Part shown: positions 37,345 through 46,092 of the stretch, piece by piece | Layout: every line of letters starts with the position of its first letter | Numbering within the stretch: position 1 is the first letter of the stretch | Source: Alphaproteobacteria bacterium | Lineage (GTDB): Bacteria > Pseudomonadota > Alphaproteobacteria > TMED109 | Assembly: GCA_030828505.1 (NCBI GenBank) | Contig: JAURCJ010000004.1 | Coordinates: 1-64,000, forward strand | Direction: 5' to 3' | Length of the DNA: 64,000 nt | Notes under the pieces: generated by a model | Told to the model about the DNA's origin: nothing | The model's input: the letters and a program-made list of their open reading frames with translations, nothing else | Database searches by the model: none | Made by a program: the position numbers and the translations under genes

Positions 37345-38520
37345 ATGAGTGATAATTATTTATTTACTTCTGAATCAGTATCTGAAGGACACCCTGACAA
37401 AATATGTGATCAAATCTCTGATGCTGTGGTGGATTTATTTTTAGAGAAAAGTGATGATAAAGACCGAGTTCGTGTTGCTTGCGAAACTATGGTTACTACA
37501 AATAAAGTAATTATTGCAGGAGAAGTACGAGGTCCAAATATAAGTAATGAAGAAATAGAGAAAATTACTAGAGAGGTGGTTAAGGATATAGGCTATGAGC
37601 AAGAAAACTTTCATTGGAAAAGTTTTGAATTTGACTGTTTTTTACACGCGCAATCAGTTGATATTGCACAGGGTGTTGATGCAAATAATATAAGAACTGA
37701 GGGTGCGGGTGATCAAGGAATAATGTTTGGTTATGCTTGTACTGAAACTAAAGAGTTTATGCCTGCTCCAATTCATTATAGTCATTTAATCTTGAATGAT
37801 TTAGCTAAATTAAGAAAGTCTGGAAATGCTCAAGGTATATTGCCTGATTCTAAATCACAAGTAACTTTAATATATAATCAAGATAATAAACCTATAGGTT
37901 GTGATAATATAGTAGTTTCCACTCAACATGAATCACATTTAACTAAAAATAAGATATTTGATTATTTATATCCTATTATTAAAAAAACCTTACCAGATGA
38001 TTGGATGCCTCCAGAAGAAAAAATATTTATAAACCCCACTGGAAAATTTGAAATTGGAGGGCCTGATGGAGATGCAGGTCTTACAGGAAGAAAGATTATT
38101 GTAGATACTTATGGTGGAGCTTGTCCTCATGGAGGAGGGGCTTTTTCAGGAAAAGATCCATCTAAAGTGGATAGGTCAGCTGCATATGCTGCCAGATATG
38201 TCGCTAAAAATATCGTATACGCAGGAATAGCGGAAAGATGTTCTATACAATTAGCTTATGCAATAGGTATGGTTGAGCCTTTATCTGTTTATGTTAATAC
38301 TTATGGAACAGGTAAGTTAAATGATTTAGAAATAAGAAGTTTAATTAATAAAACGTTTGACCTAACTCCTAGAGGTATTAGAGAAATGCTTAATTTGTCA
38401 AATGTGAATTATTTATCAACTGCTGCATACGGTCACTTTGGAAGAGAGTCAAAAAGTAGTAAATATTTTACCTGGGAACTAACAGATAAAAGTAAATCAA
38501 TTTTAGAATATCTAAATTAA
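37345..38520 (+). CDS. metK: S-adenosylmethionine synthetase
   Basis: A 391-residue cytoplasmic enzyme forming SAM from methionine and ATP. Motifs are complete: TSESVSEGHPDKICDQ, GAGDQGIMFGYA (ATP/methionine binding), GGPDGDAGLTGRKIIVDTYGG and GGGAFSGKDPSKVDRSAAY. Only 15 bp separate it from lnt, so no SAM riboswitch precedes it. AAAGGAAAAC serves as the ribosome binding site. Its position after lnt and before trmB is common in Alphaproteobacteria. Confidence 0.98.
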   Translation: MSDNYLFTSESVSEGHPDKICDQISDAVVDLFLEKSDDKDRVRVACETMVTTNKVIIAGEVRGPNISNEEIEKITREVVKDIGYEQENFHWKSFEFDCFLHAQSVDIAQGVDANNIRTEGAGDQGIMFGYACTETKEFMPAPIHYSHLILNDLAKLRKSGNAQGILPDSKSQVTLIYNQDNKPIGCDNIVVSTQHESHLTKNKIFDYLYPIIKKTLPDDWMPPEEKIFINPTGKFEIGGPDGDAGLTGRKIIVDTYGGACPHGGGAFSGKDPSKVDRSAAYAARYVAKNIVYAGIAERCSIQLAYAIGMVEPLSVYVNTYGTGKLNDLEIRSLINKTFDLTPRGIREMLNLSNVNYLSTAAYGHFGRESKSSKYFTWELTDKSKSILEYLN

Positions 38521-38523
38521 ATC

Positions 38524-39203
38524 ATGAGTAAAACGCTGCATGGAAGAAGAATAGGTAGAAAATTAGGTAAAAAAAAACTTTATTCATAAATAATATACTA
38601 CCTAGTAATGAGTTTAAATATGAAGATACAGCTAACTTATCCGAATTATTTGATAATAGTATACATGAAATATGGCTAGAAATAGGGTTTGGTTCTGGAG
38701 AACATATAAAATGGCAGTTAGAGAAAAATAAGCACATAGCAATAATAGGTTGCGAACCATATATTAATGGCATAGCTAATTTATTAGGTTTGCTCTCTGA
38801 AGAAGAATTAAAAAGAGTTAAAGTATTTAATGGAGATGGTAGAAAAATTATTAGTGCTTTAAAAAATAATAGTATTGCAAAAATATTTATTCTATTTCCA
38901 GACCCATGGCCTAAAAAGAAACATTATAAGAGACGGTTTATACAATTTGATATTTTAGAGAATTTATATAGAGTTTTGATAAATAATGGTGAATTGAGAA
39001 TTTCCACAGATCATTATAGTTATTTATCTTGGATATTATTTCATTTTTTAAAATTCAAAAAATTTTATTGGTCGGCTAAAAATAAATCAGATTTCTTAAA
39101 TAAGCCTGAAAATTGGACTAAAACAAAATATGAATTAAGAGCAGATAGATTAGGTAATAGTTGCTATTATCTTCAATACTTTAAACGCAATAAGAATAAT
39201 TGA
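38524..39203 (+). CDS. trmB: tRNA (guanine-N7)-methyltransferase TrmB, frame broken at an A9 tract
   Basis: TrmB makes m7G46 in tRNA. The reading frame starts at ATG 38524 with the family-like MSKTLHGRRIGRKLGKKK, then hits a stop at 38587 because of an A9 tract (38569-38577). One extra A leads into LFINNILPS and on to the SAM-binding WLEIGFGSGEH, the NGDGRKII segment and the hallmark FPDPWPKKKHYKRR, ending at 39203. The restored protein has 226 residues, the normal length. The only intact frame without correction, from 38790, lacks the SAM-binding site. The same defect occurs in ddpX. Slippage or a base-calling error could explain it. Confidence 0.82.
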
Positions 39204-39260
39204 TTTTAAGTTTTTTATAGTTTATAGTAGTATATATTAATTTAGTTGTAATAAGAAAAT

Positions 39261-39287
39261 AATAAGCCGAAAGGCTTATTTTTTTTT
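39261..39287 (+). terminator. GAAA-loop intrinsic terminator in the rimP-nusA leader
   Basis: AATAAGCC (39261-39268), GAAA loop, GGCTTATT (39273-39280) and an uninterrupted T-run to 39287 form a textbook intrinsic terminator. The GGAGG ribosome binding site of rimP begins at 39288. It terminates the metK-trmB transcript, and any rimP promoter must lie upstream of it or within it, so it may act as an attenuator. Confidence 0.85.
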
Positions 39288-39300
39288 GGAGGACTTATAT

Positions 39301-39804
39301 TTGAGCGATAAAAAATTTAATTTTGATAAAGTATTTCAGGTCAAAGAACTAGAAAAAATAGCACCTAAGTTAAATAAGGTCATTAATTCTTTAGGTTTTA
39401 AAATTGTAAGAGTTATTATGACTGAGTCTCAAACTAGAACTTTACAGTTTATGATAGAAAGATCTGATTTAACTGATATTAATATTAAGGAATGTGTTAA
39501 ATTAAGTAAAATTATATCAGAAATTTTAGATAATAATGACTTAATTAAAGAAGAGTATCTATTAGAAGTGTCTTCACCTGGTATAGAAAGACCTATAATA
39601 GAATATAATGATTATAAAAGATTTAAGGGAAGTATGGTTAAAGTAAAATTATTTGAAAAGTATAATAATAAAACGAAATTTAATGCGTATATTAAAGATT
39701 GTGACGATAATAAGGTAACTTTTTTAGATAATAAAGATAAAGAAATTATGATTTTACCCCTTTCATTAATTAGTAATGCAAAACTTGTATATAATGAATT
39801 TTAG
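39301..39804 (+). CDS. rimP: Ribosome maturation factor RimP
   Basis: A 167-residue 30S assembly factor. The N-terminal alpha/beta domain includes LGFKIVRVIMTESQTRTLQFMIER, the central region has the family hallmark EYLLEVSSPGIERPI, and an SH3-like barrel follows. The frame is open to TTG 39286, but that codon overlaps the GGAGG ribosome binding site (39288-39292). TTG 39301, eight bases after it, is the real start. It leads the rimP-nusA-ylxR/L7Ae-infB-rbfA-truB-rpsO-pnp series and lies directly behind an intrinsic terminator. Confidence 0.93.
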   Translation: MSDKKFNFDKVFQVKELEKIAPKLNKVINSLGFKIVRVIMTESQTRTLQFMIERSDLTDINIKECVKLSKIISEILDNNDLIKEEYLLEVSSPGIERPIIEYNDYKRFKGSMVKVKLFEKYNNKTKFNAYIKDCDDNKVTFLDNKDKEIMILPLSLISNAKLVYNEF

Positions 39805-39827
39805 AAAAGATTTAGAGAGGATAATTT

Positions 39828-41357
39828 ATGTTTGAAGATAATCTAAACCAAAATATTGCGCGACCAGAATTATTACAAATTGCTGAATCCGTAGCAAGAG
39901 ACAAATCAATAGATCAGGGTATAGTTATAGAAGCAATGGAGCAAGCAATTCAATCCGCTGCAAAAAGAAAATATGGACAGGAATTAGAAATTAGAGCAGG
40001 CATAAATAAAAAAAGTGGTGAAATTGAGATTGCTAGAGTTTTAAAAGTCGTAGAAGTGATAGAAAATAAAGCAACAGAAATAACTTTAGAGGACGGTCAA
40101 AAAAGAGATGCTTCAGCTAGACTAGGAGATTTTTTTTACGATCCTTTACCCCCAATAGAACTTGGAAGGGTAGCTGCGCAAACTGCTAAACAGGTAATAG
40201 TTCAAAAGGTAAGGGATGCTGAACGTGAAAAACAATATGAAGAATTTAAAGATAGAGTAGGTGAAGTAGTAAATGGCTTAGTTAAAAGAATAGAATATGG
40301 AAATGTAATAGTAGATTTAGGAAGAGGAGAAGCATTTATTAGACGTGACGATGTTATACCTAGAGAAACATTCAGGCCTGGAGATAGAATTAGATCTTGG
40401 ATTTCAGAAGTAAAGAGAGAACAAAGAGGTCCACAAATATATTTGTCTCGGACAGCAAATGAATTTATGACTAAATTATTTACCCAAGAGGTTCCTGAAA
40501 TATATGATGGAATTATTCAAATTATTTCTGTTGCTAGAGACCCAGGTAGTAGAGCAAAAATATCGGTTTTATCAAAAGACAATTCTATAGACCCTGTAGG
40601 TGCATGTGTAGGAATGAGAGGAAGTAGAGTACAAGCAGTAGTTGCAGAATTGCAAAATGAAAAAATTGATATTATTCCTTATTCTGAGGATGTTCCTACT
40701 TATTTGGTTAATGCTTTAGCTCCTGCTGAAGTTACTAAAGTAGTAATGGATGAAGAAGAGAAAAAAGTTGAGATTGTTGTTCCAGATGATCAACTAAGTC
40801 TGGCAATTGGAAGACGCGGTCAAAATGTAAGATTAGCATGCCAATTAACAGGCTGGGATATAGATATACTCACAGAAGGCTCAGAATCAGAGAGAAGACA
40901 AAAAGAAATGAGCAATATTTCACAATTATTTATTGATACGTTAAACGTAGATGAGGTTATAGCTCAAGTTTTAGTTACAGAGGGTTTTTCATCATTAGAA
41001 ACTGTGGCTTACGTCCCAATTGAAGATCTTATTGAAATAGAAGGGTTTGATGAAAAAATAGCTCAAGAGTTAAGAGAAAGAGCCTTAGCTAGTTTAAAAG
41101 AGAAAGAAGCTAGCCTAAAAGATGATTTAAGTAAATTAGGCATCAGTTCAGAATTATCTGAGTTTGATGGGCTAACTTCTGCTATGCTAGTTAAATTAGG
41201 TAATGCAAATGTTAAAACTGTTAATGATTTAGCAGACTTAGCTAGCGATGAGTTAAAAGAAGTCTTAGAAGATATATCGTTATCAACTAAAGAAGCAGAT
41301 GAAATTATAATGAAAGCACGTTCTTCATGGTTTGAAGATGATAATAAGACAGAATAA
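39828..41357 (+). CDS. nusA: Transcription termination/antitermination factor NusA
   Basis: A 509-residue RNA polymerase-binding factor for pausing, termination and antitermination. Order: N-terminal polymerase-binding domain (1-125), S1 domain (about 130-200, VNGLVKRIEYGNVIVDLGRGEAFI), two KH domains (about 205-345, with CVGMRGSRVQAV and AIGRRGQNVRLA), and two C-terminal acidic helix-hairpin repeats (about 365-500). The two C-terminal repeats match the proteobacterial long form. It follows rimP by 23 bp. It may regulate its own operon through the terminator in the rimP leader. Confidence 0.97.
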   Translation: MFEDNLNQNIARPELLQIAESVARDKSIDQGIVIEAMEQAIQSAAKRKYGQELEIRAGINKKSGEIEIARVLKVVEVIENKATEITLEDGQKRDASARLGDFFYDPLPPIELGRVAAQTAKQVIVQKVRDAEREKQYEEFKDRVGEVVNGLVKRIEYGNVIVDLGRGEAFIRRDDVIPRETFRPGDRIRSWISEVKREQRGPQIYLSRTANEFMTKLFTQEVPEIYDGIIQIISVARDPGSRAKISVLSKDNSIDPVGACVGMRGSRVQAVVAELQNEKIDIIPYSEDVPTYLVNALAPAEVTKVVMDEEEKKVEIVVPDDQLSLAIGRRGQNVRLACQLTGWDIDILTEGSESERRQKEMSNISQLFIDTLNVDEVIAQVLVTEGFSSLETVAYVPIEDLIEIEGFDEKIAQELRERALASLKEKEASLKDDLSKLGISSELSEFDGLTSAMLVKLGNANVKTVNDLADLASDELKEVLEDISLSTKEADEIIMKARSSWFEDDNKTE

Positions 41358-41385
41358 TAATGTTTAAGAGTAAGAAAAGTACTTT

Positions 41386-41955
41386 ATGGAGAAAAATATT
41401 AAATACAGTTGTTCATTAACAGGAAACCTTTATTGTATTAAGGAAATGCTATTATTTAGAGAAATGAATAATTTTTTAGTATGTGATGTTAATGCAAAAG
41501 TAAATGAAAAAGGTATATGGTGCAACCCTAATAGAAAAGAAATAGAAAAAGCCATAGAAAAACAAGTATTTGATGGGCTTTTAAATAAAAAACTTAAAAT
41601 ACCTAGTTTTTTTTTAGAAAGTATAGAAAATAATTTAAAGTTAAAAGTTTTAAATTTGATAGGATTAGCAAGAAAAGCGGGTTTGTTAGAAATAGGATAT
41701 GAAAAAGTATCACATGCTTTAAAGAAGAATGCTGTAGATGTTGTTATAATTGCTAAAGGAGCTGAAATAAGGAATAGTTTATTTGAAGAAAAAGATGATA
41801 AATATAAAATTTTACTAAACAAATACTTTACGAGTGAAGAAATAGGAAAAGCTATAGGGTATAAAAAAGTTTTATGTGTTGCATTAATAGTTAGTAAACT
41901 ATCTAATACTTTAAAATTAGATTTTTATAGACTAGGCAAATTTAAATTGAATTAA
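41386..41955 (+). CDS. YlxR (DUF448) domain fused to an L7Ae-like RNA-binding domain
   Basis: A 189-residue RNA-binding protein. Residues 1-75 resemble YlxR/DUF448 (CSLTGNLYCIKEMLLFREMNN, KGIWCNPNRKEIEKAI), though the usual CxxR motif CIVTRE has diverged to CSLTGNL. Residues about 85-160 are an L7Ae/L30e-type domain (LNLIGLARKAGLLEIGYEKVSHALKKN...VVIIAKGA). In Gram-positives these are two genes (ylxR, ylxQ), and in Alphaproteobacteria they are one. It sits between nusA and infB as expected. Confidence 0.88.
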   Translation: MEKNIKYSCSLTGNLYCIKEMLLFREMNNFLVCDVNAKVNEKGIWCNPNRKEIEKAIEKQVFDGLLNKKLKIPSFFLESIENNLKLKVLNLIGLARKAGLLEIGYEKVSHALKKNAVDVVIIAKGAEIRNSLFEEKDDKYKILLNKYFTSEEIGKAIGYKKVLCVALIVSKLSNTLKLDFYRLGKFKLN

Positions 41956-41978
41956 ATTATTAGTTAAAGGTTAATGAA

Positions 41979-44441
41979 ATGGTTGAAAAAACGCCAGAAA
42001 TAAAAAAAGACATTAAAGATAGTGAGAAAAGTTCCAAGAAATTGGGCTTTTCTTCTTCTAGATTGGAGCTGAAAAAAACAATTGGAGGAGGTACCATTAG
42101 GCAATCCTTTTCACATGGTAGAACTAAATCTGTTTCTGTTGAGGTTAAAAAGGTTAGAACTTATAAATCTTATAATACAAGTCAAGCTGACTCTAGGAGT
42201 AGTAAAGATAATAAAGACATGAATTTGTCTGAATTAGAAAAAGAAGCTAGATTAAATGCTATTAATAAATCCATCAAAATGAAAGAATTTGATGAAAAAC
42301 AAAAAAAAGAAGAATTAGACAATAAAGCTATAAAAAATAAAGATGCTCCAGCTAAAGAAAGCCCAAAAAAAGATTCCTCAAAAAATAATGATATAAACGA
42401 AAAAACAGTCAATGAAATAATCCCAGCGCCTATAAAGGAGTCTGATAGTGACAAATCTATTCGTTTAAGAAAAGAGGAAGAAGCTGAAGAAAGAAAGAAG
42501 GGCACCAAAAAGCAGTTATCACTTGGAAGAGATTTTGGAAAAAGAAGACAAAAAAAGTTAAGTATAAATCAAGCATTTGAGGATGAAGAGAGACAGCGTT
42601 CTCTTGCCTCTGTCAGAAGAGCTAGAGAAAGAATCAAAAAAATAAATGCAGGAGGTGGCTCTGAAGCAACTAAAAAAATAATAAGAGAAGTTGTTATTCC
42701 TGAAGTGATTACAGTTCAAGAGTTAGCTAATAGAATGGCAACCAGGAGTAGTGAAGTAATAAAATCACTAATGAAAAATGGAGTATTAGCTACAGCAACA
42801 CAAACTATAGACGGTGACACTGCGGAGCTAGTAGTAATTGAGTTTGGACATACGGTAAAAAGAGTTGCAGATGCGGACGTAGAAATAGGTTTGGAGGTTA
42901 TCGACGACAGCTCTGAAGGTGAAAAACGTCCTCCAGTCGTAACAGTAATGGGACATGTTGACCATGGAAAAACTTCTTTATTAGATGCAATAAGATCTAC
43001 TGATATTGTTAGCAAAGAATCGGGCGGAATAACCCAACATATTGGAGCTTATCAGATTGAAACATCTGATGATCAAATTATTACTTTTATTGATACTCCA
43101 GGTCATGCGGCGTTTAGTGCCATGAGAGCTCGAGGAGCTAATATAACTGACATAGTAGTATTAGTTGTTGCTGCAGATGATTCTGTAATGCCTCAAACAA
43201 TTGAGGCTATTCAGCATGCTCTTGATGCAAAAGCCCCAATAGTTTTAGCTATAAATAAAATAGATACTCCAGGCTCTAATCCGCAAAAAGTAAAACAAGA
43301 TTTATTGCAGCATAATGTACTAACTGAAGATGTTGGAGGTGAAGTTGTCTCTGTTGAAGTTTCTGCTCTTAAGAAATTAAATATTAATGAGTTGTTATCA
43401 GCAATAAATCTACAAGCGGAATTATTAGAATTAAAAGCTGTCAAAAAAGGAGAGGCTTCAGGAGTAGTAGTTGAATCTAGAATTGATGCAGGAAGAGGAG
43501 TTGTTGCAACATTATTAGTTTCTAGAGGAACATTAAAAATTGGAGATATAGTTGTGGCAGGTGCGAACTGGGGAAGAGTAAAGGCTTTATTAGATTATAA
43601 AGGAACAAGAAAAAACGAAGCTGTACCAAGTGAACCAGTTGAAATATTAGGATTAAATTCTGTTCCTCAGGCAGGAGATCAATTCACTGTGGTTAAAAGT
43701 GAGGCTAGGGCAAGAGAAGTTTCTGAATATAGACAAGGTCTGGCGCAAAAAAACAACCCATTATCTTCTAGATCAATTGTTACTAATGTTGATCAGATGC
43801 TAACACAAATAAAACAAGGGGAAAGGAAAGCTCTACCTATTATTTTAAAAGCAGATGTAAATGGCTCTATGGAGGCTATATCTGCAGCAGTACGTGAATT
43901 ACAAAATGATGAAGTAACTTCTCAAATAATTCTTTCTGGAGTAGGGGCACTGAATGAGAGTGATATTATGCTTGCAGTATCTTCTGGTGCAATTGTAATA
44001 GCATTTAATGTACGTGCAGATGCACCTGCGAAAAGAATAGCAAAGCAAAATAATATAGAAATAAAATACTATTCAATAATTTATGAAATTTTAGATGATA
44101 TTAAAAACCTGCTTTCAGGTTTAATGGCACCTATTAAAACTGAAAAATTTTTAGGATATGCAAAAATTAAGAAAGTATTTAAAATTACAAAAGTAGGTAA
44201 AATTGCAGGTTGTGAAGTAACTGAAGGAGTAGTAAAGAAAAATATTAAAGTACGACTTCTTAGGGACAATGTAGTAATTCATGAAGGTGATTTAGCCACA
44301 CTTAAACACCATCAGAAAGAAGTCGATGAAGTTAAAGAAGGAACTGAATGTGGAATGTCATTGGCTAATTATGAAGATATAAAAGAAGAAGATTTGATAG
44401 AATGTTTTGAAATTAAAACTGAAATTCCTACTTTAAAGTAA
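41979..44441 (+). CDS. infB: Translation initiation factor IF-2
   Basis: An 820-residue GTPase that delivers fMet-tRNA to the 30S subunit. A Lys/Glu/Ser-rich low-complexity N-terminal region (residues 1-230) precedes the IF2_N helix bundle (about 240-290, VQELANRMATRSSEVIKSLMKNG). The G domain shows G1 GHVDHGKTS, G3 DTPGHAAFSAMRARGA, and G4 AINKID. Domains II to IV follow to the C-terminus, which is complete. Start ATG 41979, 23 bp after the L7Ae gene. The stop overlaps the rbfA ATG. Confidence 0.97.
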   Translation: MVEKTPEIKKDIKDSEKSSKKLGFSSSRLELKKTIGGGTIRQSFSHGRTKSVSVEVKKVRTYKSYNTSQADSRSSKDNKDMNLSELEKEARLNAINKSIKMKEFDEKQKKEELDNKAIKNKDAPAKESPKKDSSKNNDINEKTVNEIIPAPIKESDSDKSIRLRKEEEAEERKKGTKKQLSLGRDFGKRRQKKLSINQAFEDEERQRSLASVRRARERIKKINAGGGSEATKKIIREVVIPEVITVQELANRMATRSSEVIKSLMKNGVLATATQTIDGDTAELVVIEFGHTVKRVADADVEIGLEVIDDSSEGEKRPPVVTVMGHVDHGKTSLLDAIRSTDIVSKESGGITQHIGAYQIETSDDQIITFIDTPGHAAFSAMRARGANITDIVVLVVAADDSVMPQTIEAIQHALDAKAPIVLAINKIDTPGSNPQKVKQDLLQHNVLTEDVGGEVVSVEVSALKKLNINELLSAINLQAELLELKAVKKGEASGVVVESRIDAGRGVVATLLVSRGTLKIGDIVVAGANWGRVKALLDYKGTRKNEAVPSEPVEILGLNSVPQAGDQFTVVKSEARAREVSEYRQGLAQKNNPLSSRSIVTNVDQMLTQIKQGERKALPIILKADVNGSMEAISAAVRELQNDEVTSQIILSGVGALNESDIMLAVSSGAIVIAFNVRADAPAKRIAKQNNIEIKYYSIIYEILDDIKNLLSGLMAPIKTEKFLGYAKIKKVFKITKVGKIAGCEVTEGVVKKNIKVRLLRDNVVIHEGDLATLKHHQKEVDEVKEGTECGMSLANYEDIKEEDLIECFEIKTEIPTLK

Positions 44442-44815
44442 TGAAAAAAAATAATTATGGGCCTTCATCACGGCAATTAAAGGTCGGAGAAAATTTAAGA
44501 AAAGCTATTTCTTCTATTATGCAAAACCATACATTTCATAATTCCCTCATTGATAAAGCTTCTATTTTGATTACAGAAGTAAAGGTTTCACCGGATTTAA
44601 GTAACGCTTCTGTTTTTATATCCACTTTAGGAGGTTTAAATAATTCTCCAGATTTGATTACTGCATTAAATAATTCATATAAGCCATTAATTGGCCCACT
44701 GACAAGAGAATTAAAACTTAGAAGGGCTCCAAAATTAAATTTTATTTTAGATGATAGTTTTGAGCGTCAAGTATATATTGATAATTTAATTAAAGATGCA
44801 AAAAACAATAGGTAG
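44441..44815 (+). CDS. rbfA: 30S ribosome-binding factor RbfA
   Basis: A 124-residue KH-fold factor for late 16S rRNA and 30S maturation. Motifs include RQLKVGENLRKAISSIMQ at the N-terminus, ITEVKVSPDLSNASVFISTLG, and the helix RELKLRRAPKLNFILDDSFERQVYIDNLI. ATG 44441 shares a base with the infB stop (TAATG), which suggests coupled translation. truB follows after 12 bp. Confidence 0.95.
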   Translation: MKKNNYGPSSRQLKVGENLRKAISSIMQNHTFHNSLIDKASILITEVKVSPDLSNASVFISTLGGLNNSPDLITALNNSYKPLIGPLTRELKLRRAPKLNFILDDSFERQVYIDNLIKDAKNNR

Positions 44816-44827
44816 AAGGAAATATAT

Positions 44828-45739
44828 TTGCAGAAAAAGTATTCTAATAAATTTAACGGTTGGTTAGGAATTAATAAACAGATAGGTATATCTTCTGCTA
44901 AAACAGTCAATGAAATTAAAAAAATATTGAATATTAAAAAAGTGGGACATGCGGGCACATTGGACCCACTTGCTTCGGGCGTTTTACCAGTTGCTTTAGG
45001 TGAGGCAACTAAGACAGTTAAATATGCAATGCATTCTCAGAAGGCATATGAATTTGATATATCTTGGGGTATTGCTACCGCAACAGAAGATTTAGAAGGG
45101 AAAATATTATATACAAGTGATATAAGGCCCACTAAAAATGAAATTAAAAATGCCTTACCAAAATTTATAGGAAAAATTATGCAGAAACCTCCAATATATT
45201 CTGCAATAAAGATAAATGGTGTGCGTTCATATAAATTAGCTAGAAAGGCTATAAAAAAAGATATTCCAGAGCGAGAGGTCTTTGTTAGAAGTTTTGAGCT
45301 TTTGAAAGAAATTGATAATAATAAAGCAAGGTTTTTGGTCAAATGTAGTAAAGGTGTATATATTAGGTCTTTGGCTAGAGATCTAGCTATTTATTTAAAT
45401 ACTTATGGACATATTAGTCATTTAAAGAGACTTTCTGTAGGAAATTTTTTATATAAAGATGCGATTTTACTTGCAGATCTTGCTAACCTAGTAGATAAAG
45501 CTACAATATCTAAGGTTATAAAGCCTATATCTTTTGTGCTGGACGACATCCCGGCAATCGATATTAATAGTGATGAGGCATTTCTTATCTCTAGAGGGCA
45601 AAAAATTTATAAGAAGGATATTATTTTAGAGGAAGGAAAATTTTATAAAGAGGTTTATATAACTAGTAACGGTAGTTTAATTGCTCTTGCTAAAATAGAA
45701 GAAAAATATATTTCTCCTTTCAGAGTTTTTAATAATTAA
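44828..45739 (+). CDS. truB: tRNA pseudouridine-55 synthase TruB
   Basis: A 303-residue pseudouridine synthase making psi55 in the T-loop of tRNA. The catalytic Asp lies in [25 protein letters not shown] (about residues 38-62). The [23 protein letters not shown] start and the [21 protein letters not shown] segment are hallmarks. The C-terminus contains a PUA-like region. The start is TTG 44828 behind AGAAGGAA. The next gene, rpsO, begins 14 bp after its stop. Confidence 0.96.
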   Translation: MQKKYSNKFNGWLGINKQIGISSAKTVNEIKKILNIKKVGHAGTLDPLASGVLPVALGEATKTVKYAMHSQKAYEFDISWGIATATEDLEGKILYTSDIRPTKNEIKNALPKFIGKIMQKPPIYSAIKINGVRSYKLARKAIKKDIPEREVFVRSFELLKEIDNNKARFLVKCSKGVYIRSLARDLAIYLNTYGHISHLKRLSVGNFLYKDAILLADLANLVDKATISKVIKPISFVLDDIPAIDINSDEAFLISRGQKIYKKDIILEEGKFYKEVYITSNGSLIALAKIEEKYISPFRVFNN

Positions 45740-45753
45740 AATGGAGTATTTCG

Positions 45754-46023
45754 ATGTCGATAACAACAGAGAAAAAAAAAGAAGTAATAGAAAAATTTGC
45801 TTTAGAAAAAGGAGATACAGGTTCTCCCCAAGTACAAATAGCAATATTAACGGAACGAATTAATAATTTAACAGGACATTTTAAGGACCATAAAAAAGAT
45901 GTACACTCCAGAAGGGGTTTATTAAAAATGGTAAATAGAAGACGTCGTTTATTAGATTATTTAAAAGAAAAACAAGAAGAATCATATAAGAAAATAATTA
46001 AAGATTTGGGCTTACGTAAATAA
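45754..46023 (+). CDS. rpsO: 30S ribosomal protein S15
   Basis: An 89-residue primary-binding 30S protein that contacts helices 20-22 of 16S rRNA. The sequence [51 protein letters not shown] is close to universal for S15. Its codons 7-9 form an in-frame A9 tract (45772-45780), so any polymerase slippage at A9 would produce defective S15 message. The leader between truB and rpsO is too short (14 bp) to hold a pseudoknot operator of the E. coli kind. Confidence 0.98.
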   Translation: MSITTEKKKEVIEKFALEKGDTGSPQVQIAILTERINNLTGHFKDHKKDVHSRRGLLKMVNRRRRLLDYLKEKQEESYKKIIKDLGLRK

Positions 46024-46024
46024 A

Positions 46025-46050
46025 AGCTTAAATACTAATTAAATTTAGCT
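46025..46050 (+). other. Possible hairpin in the rpsO-pnp gap
   Basis: AGCTTAAAT (46025-46033) pairs with ATTTAGCT (46043-46050) with one bulge. E. coli has an RNase III-processed hairpin in this gap that controls PNPase. This one is short and AT-rich, so it may be chance. Confidence 0.25.
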
Positions 46051-46092
46051 AAAGTAGGTAAGAAATATAAGAAGAATTTAAAGGAAAAATGT

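Noticed and set aside
42182-42508. Minus-strand open frame opposite the infB N-terminal region
   Set aside because: Ser/Phe-rich translation arises from the Lys/Glu-rich low-complexity codons of infB on the other strand.
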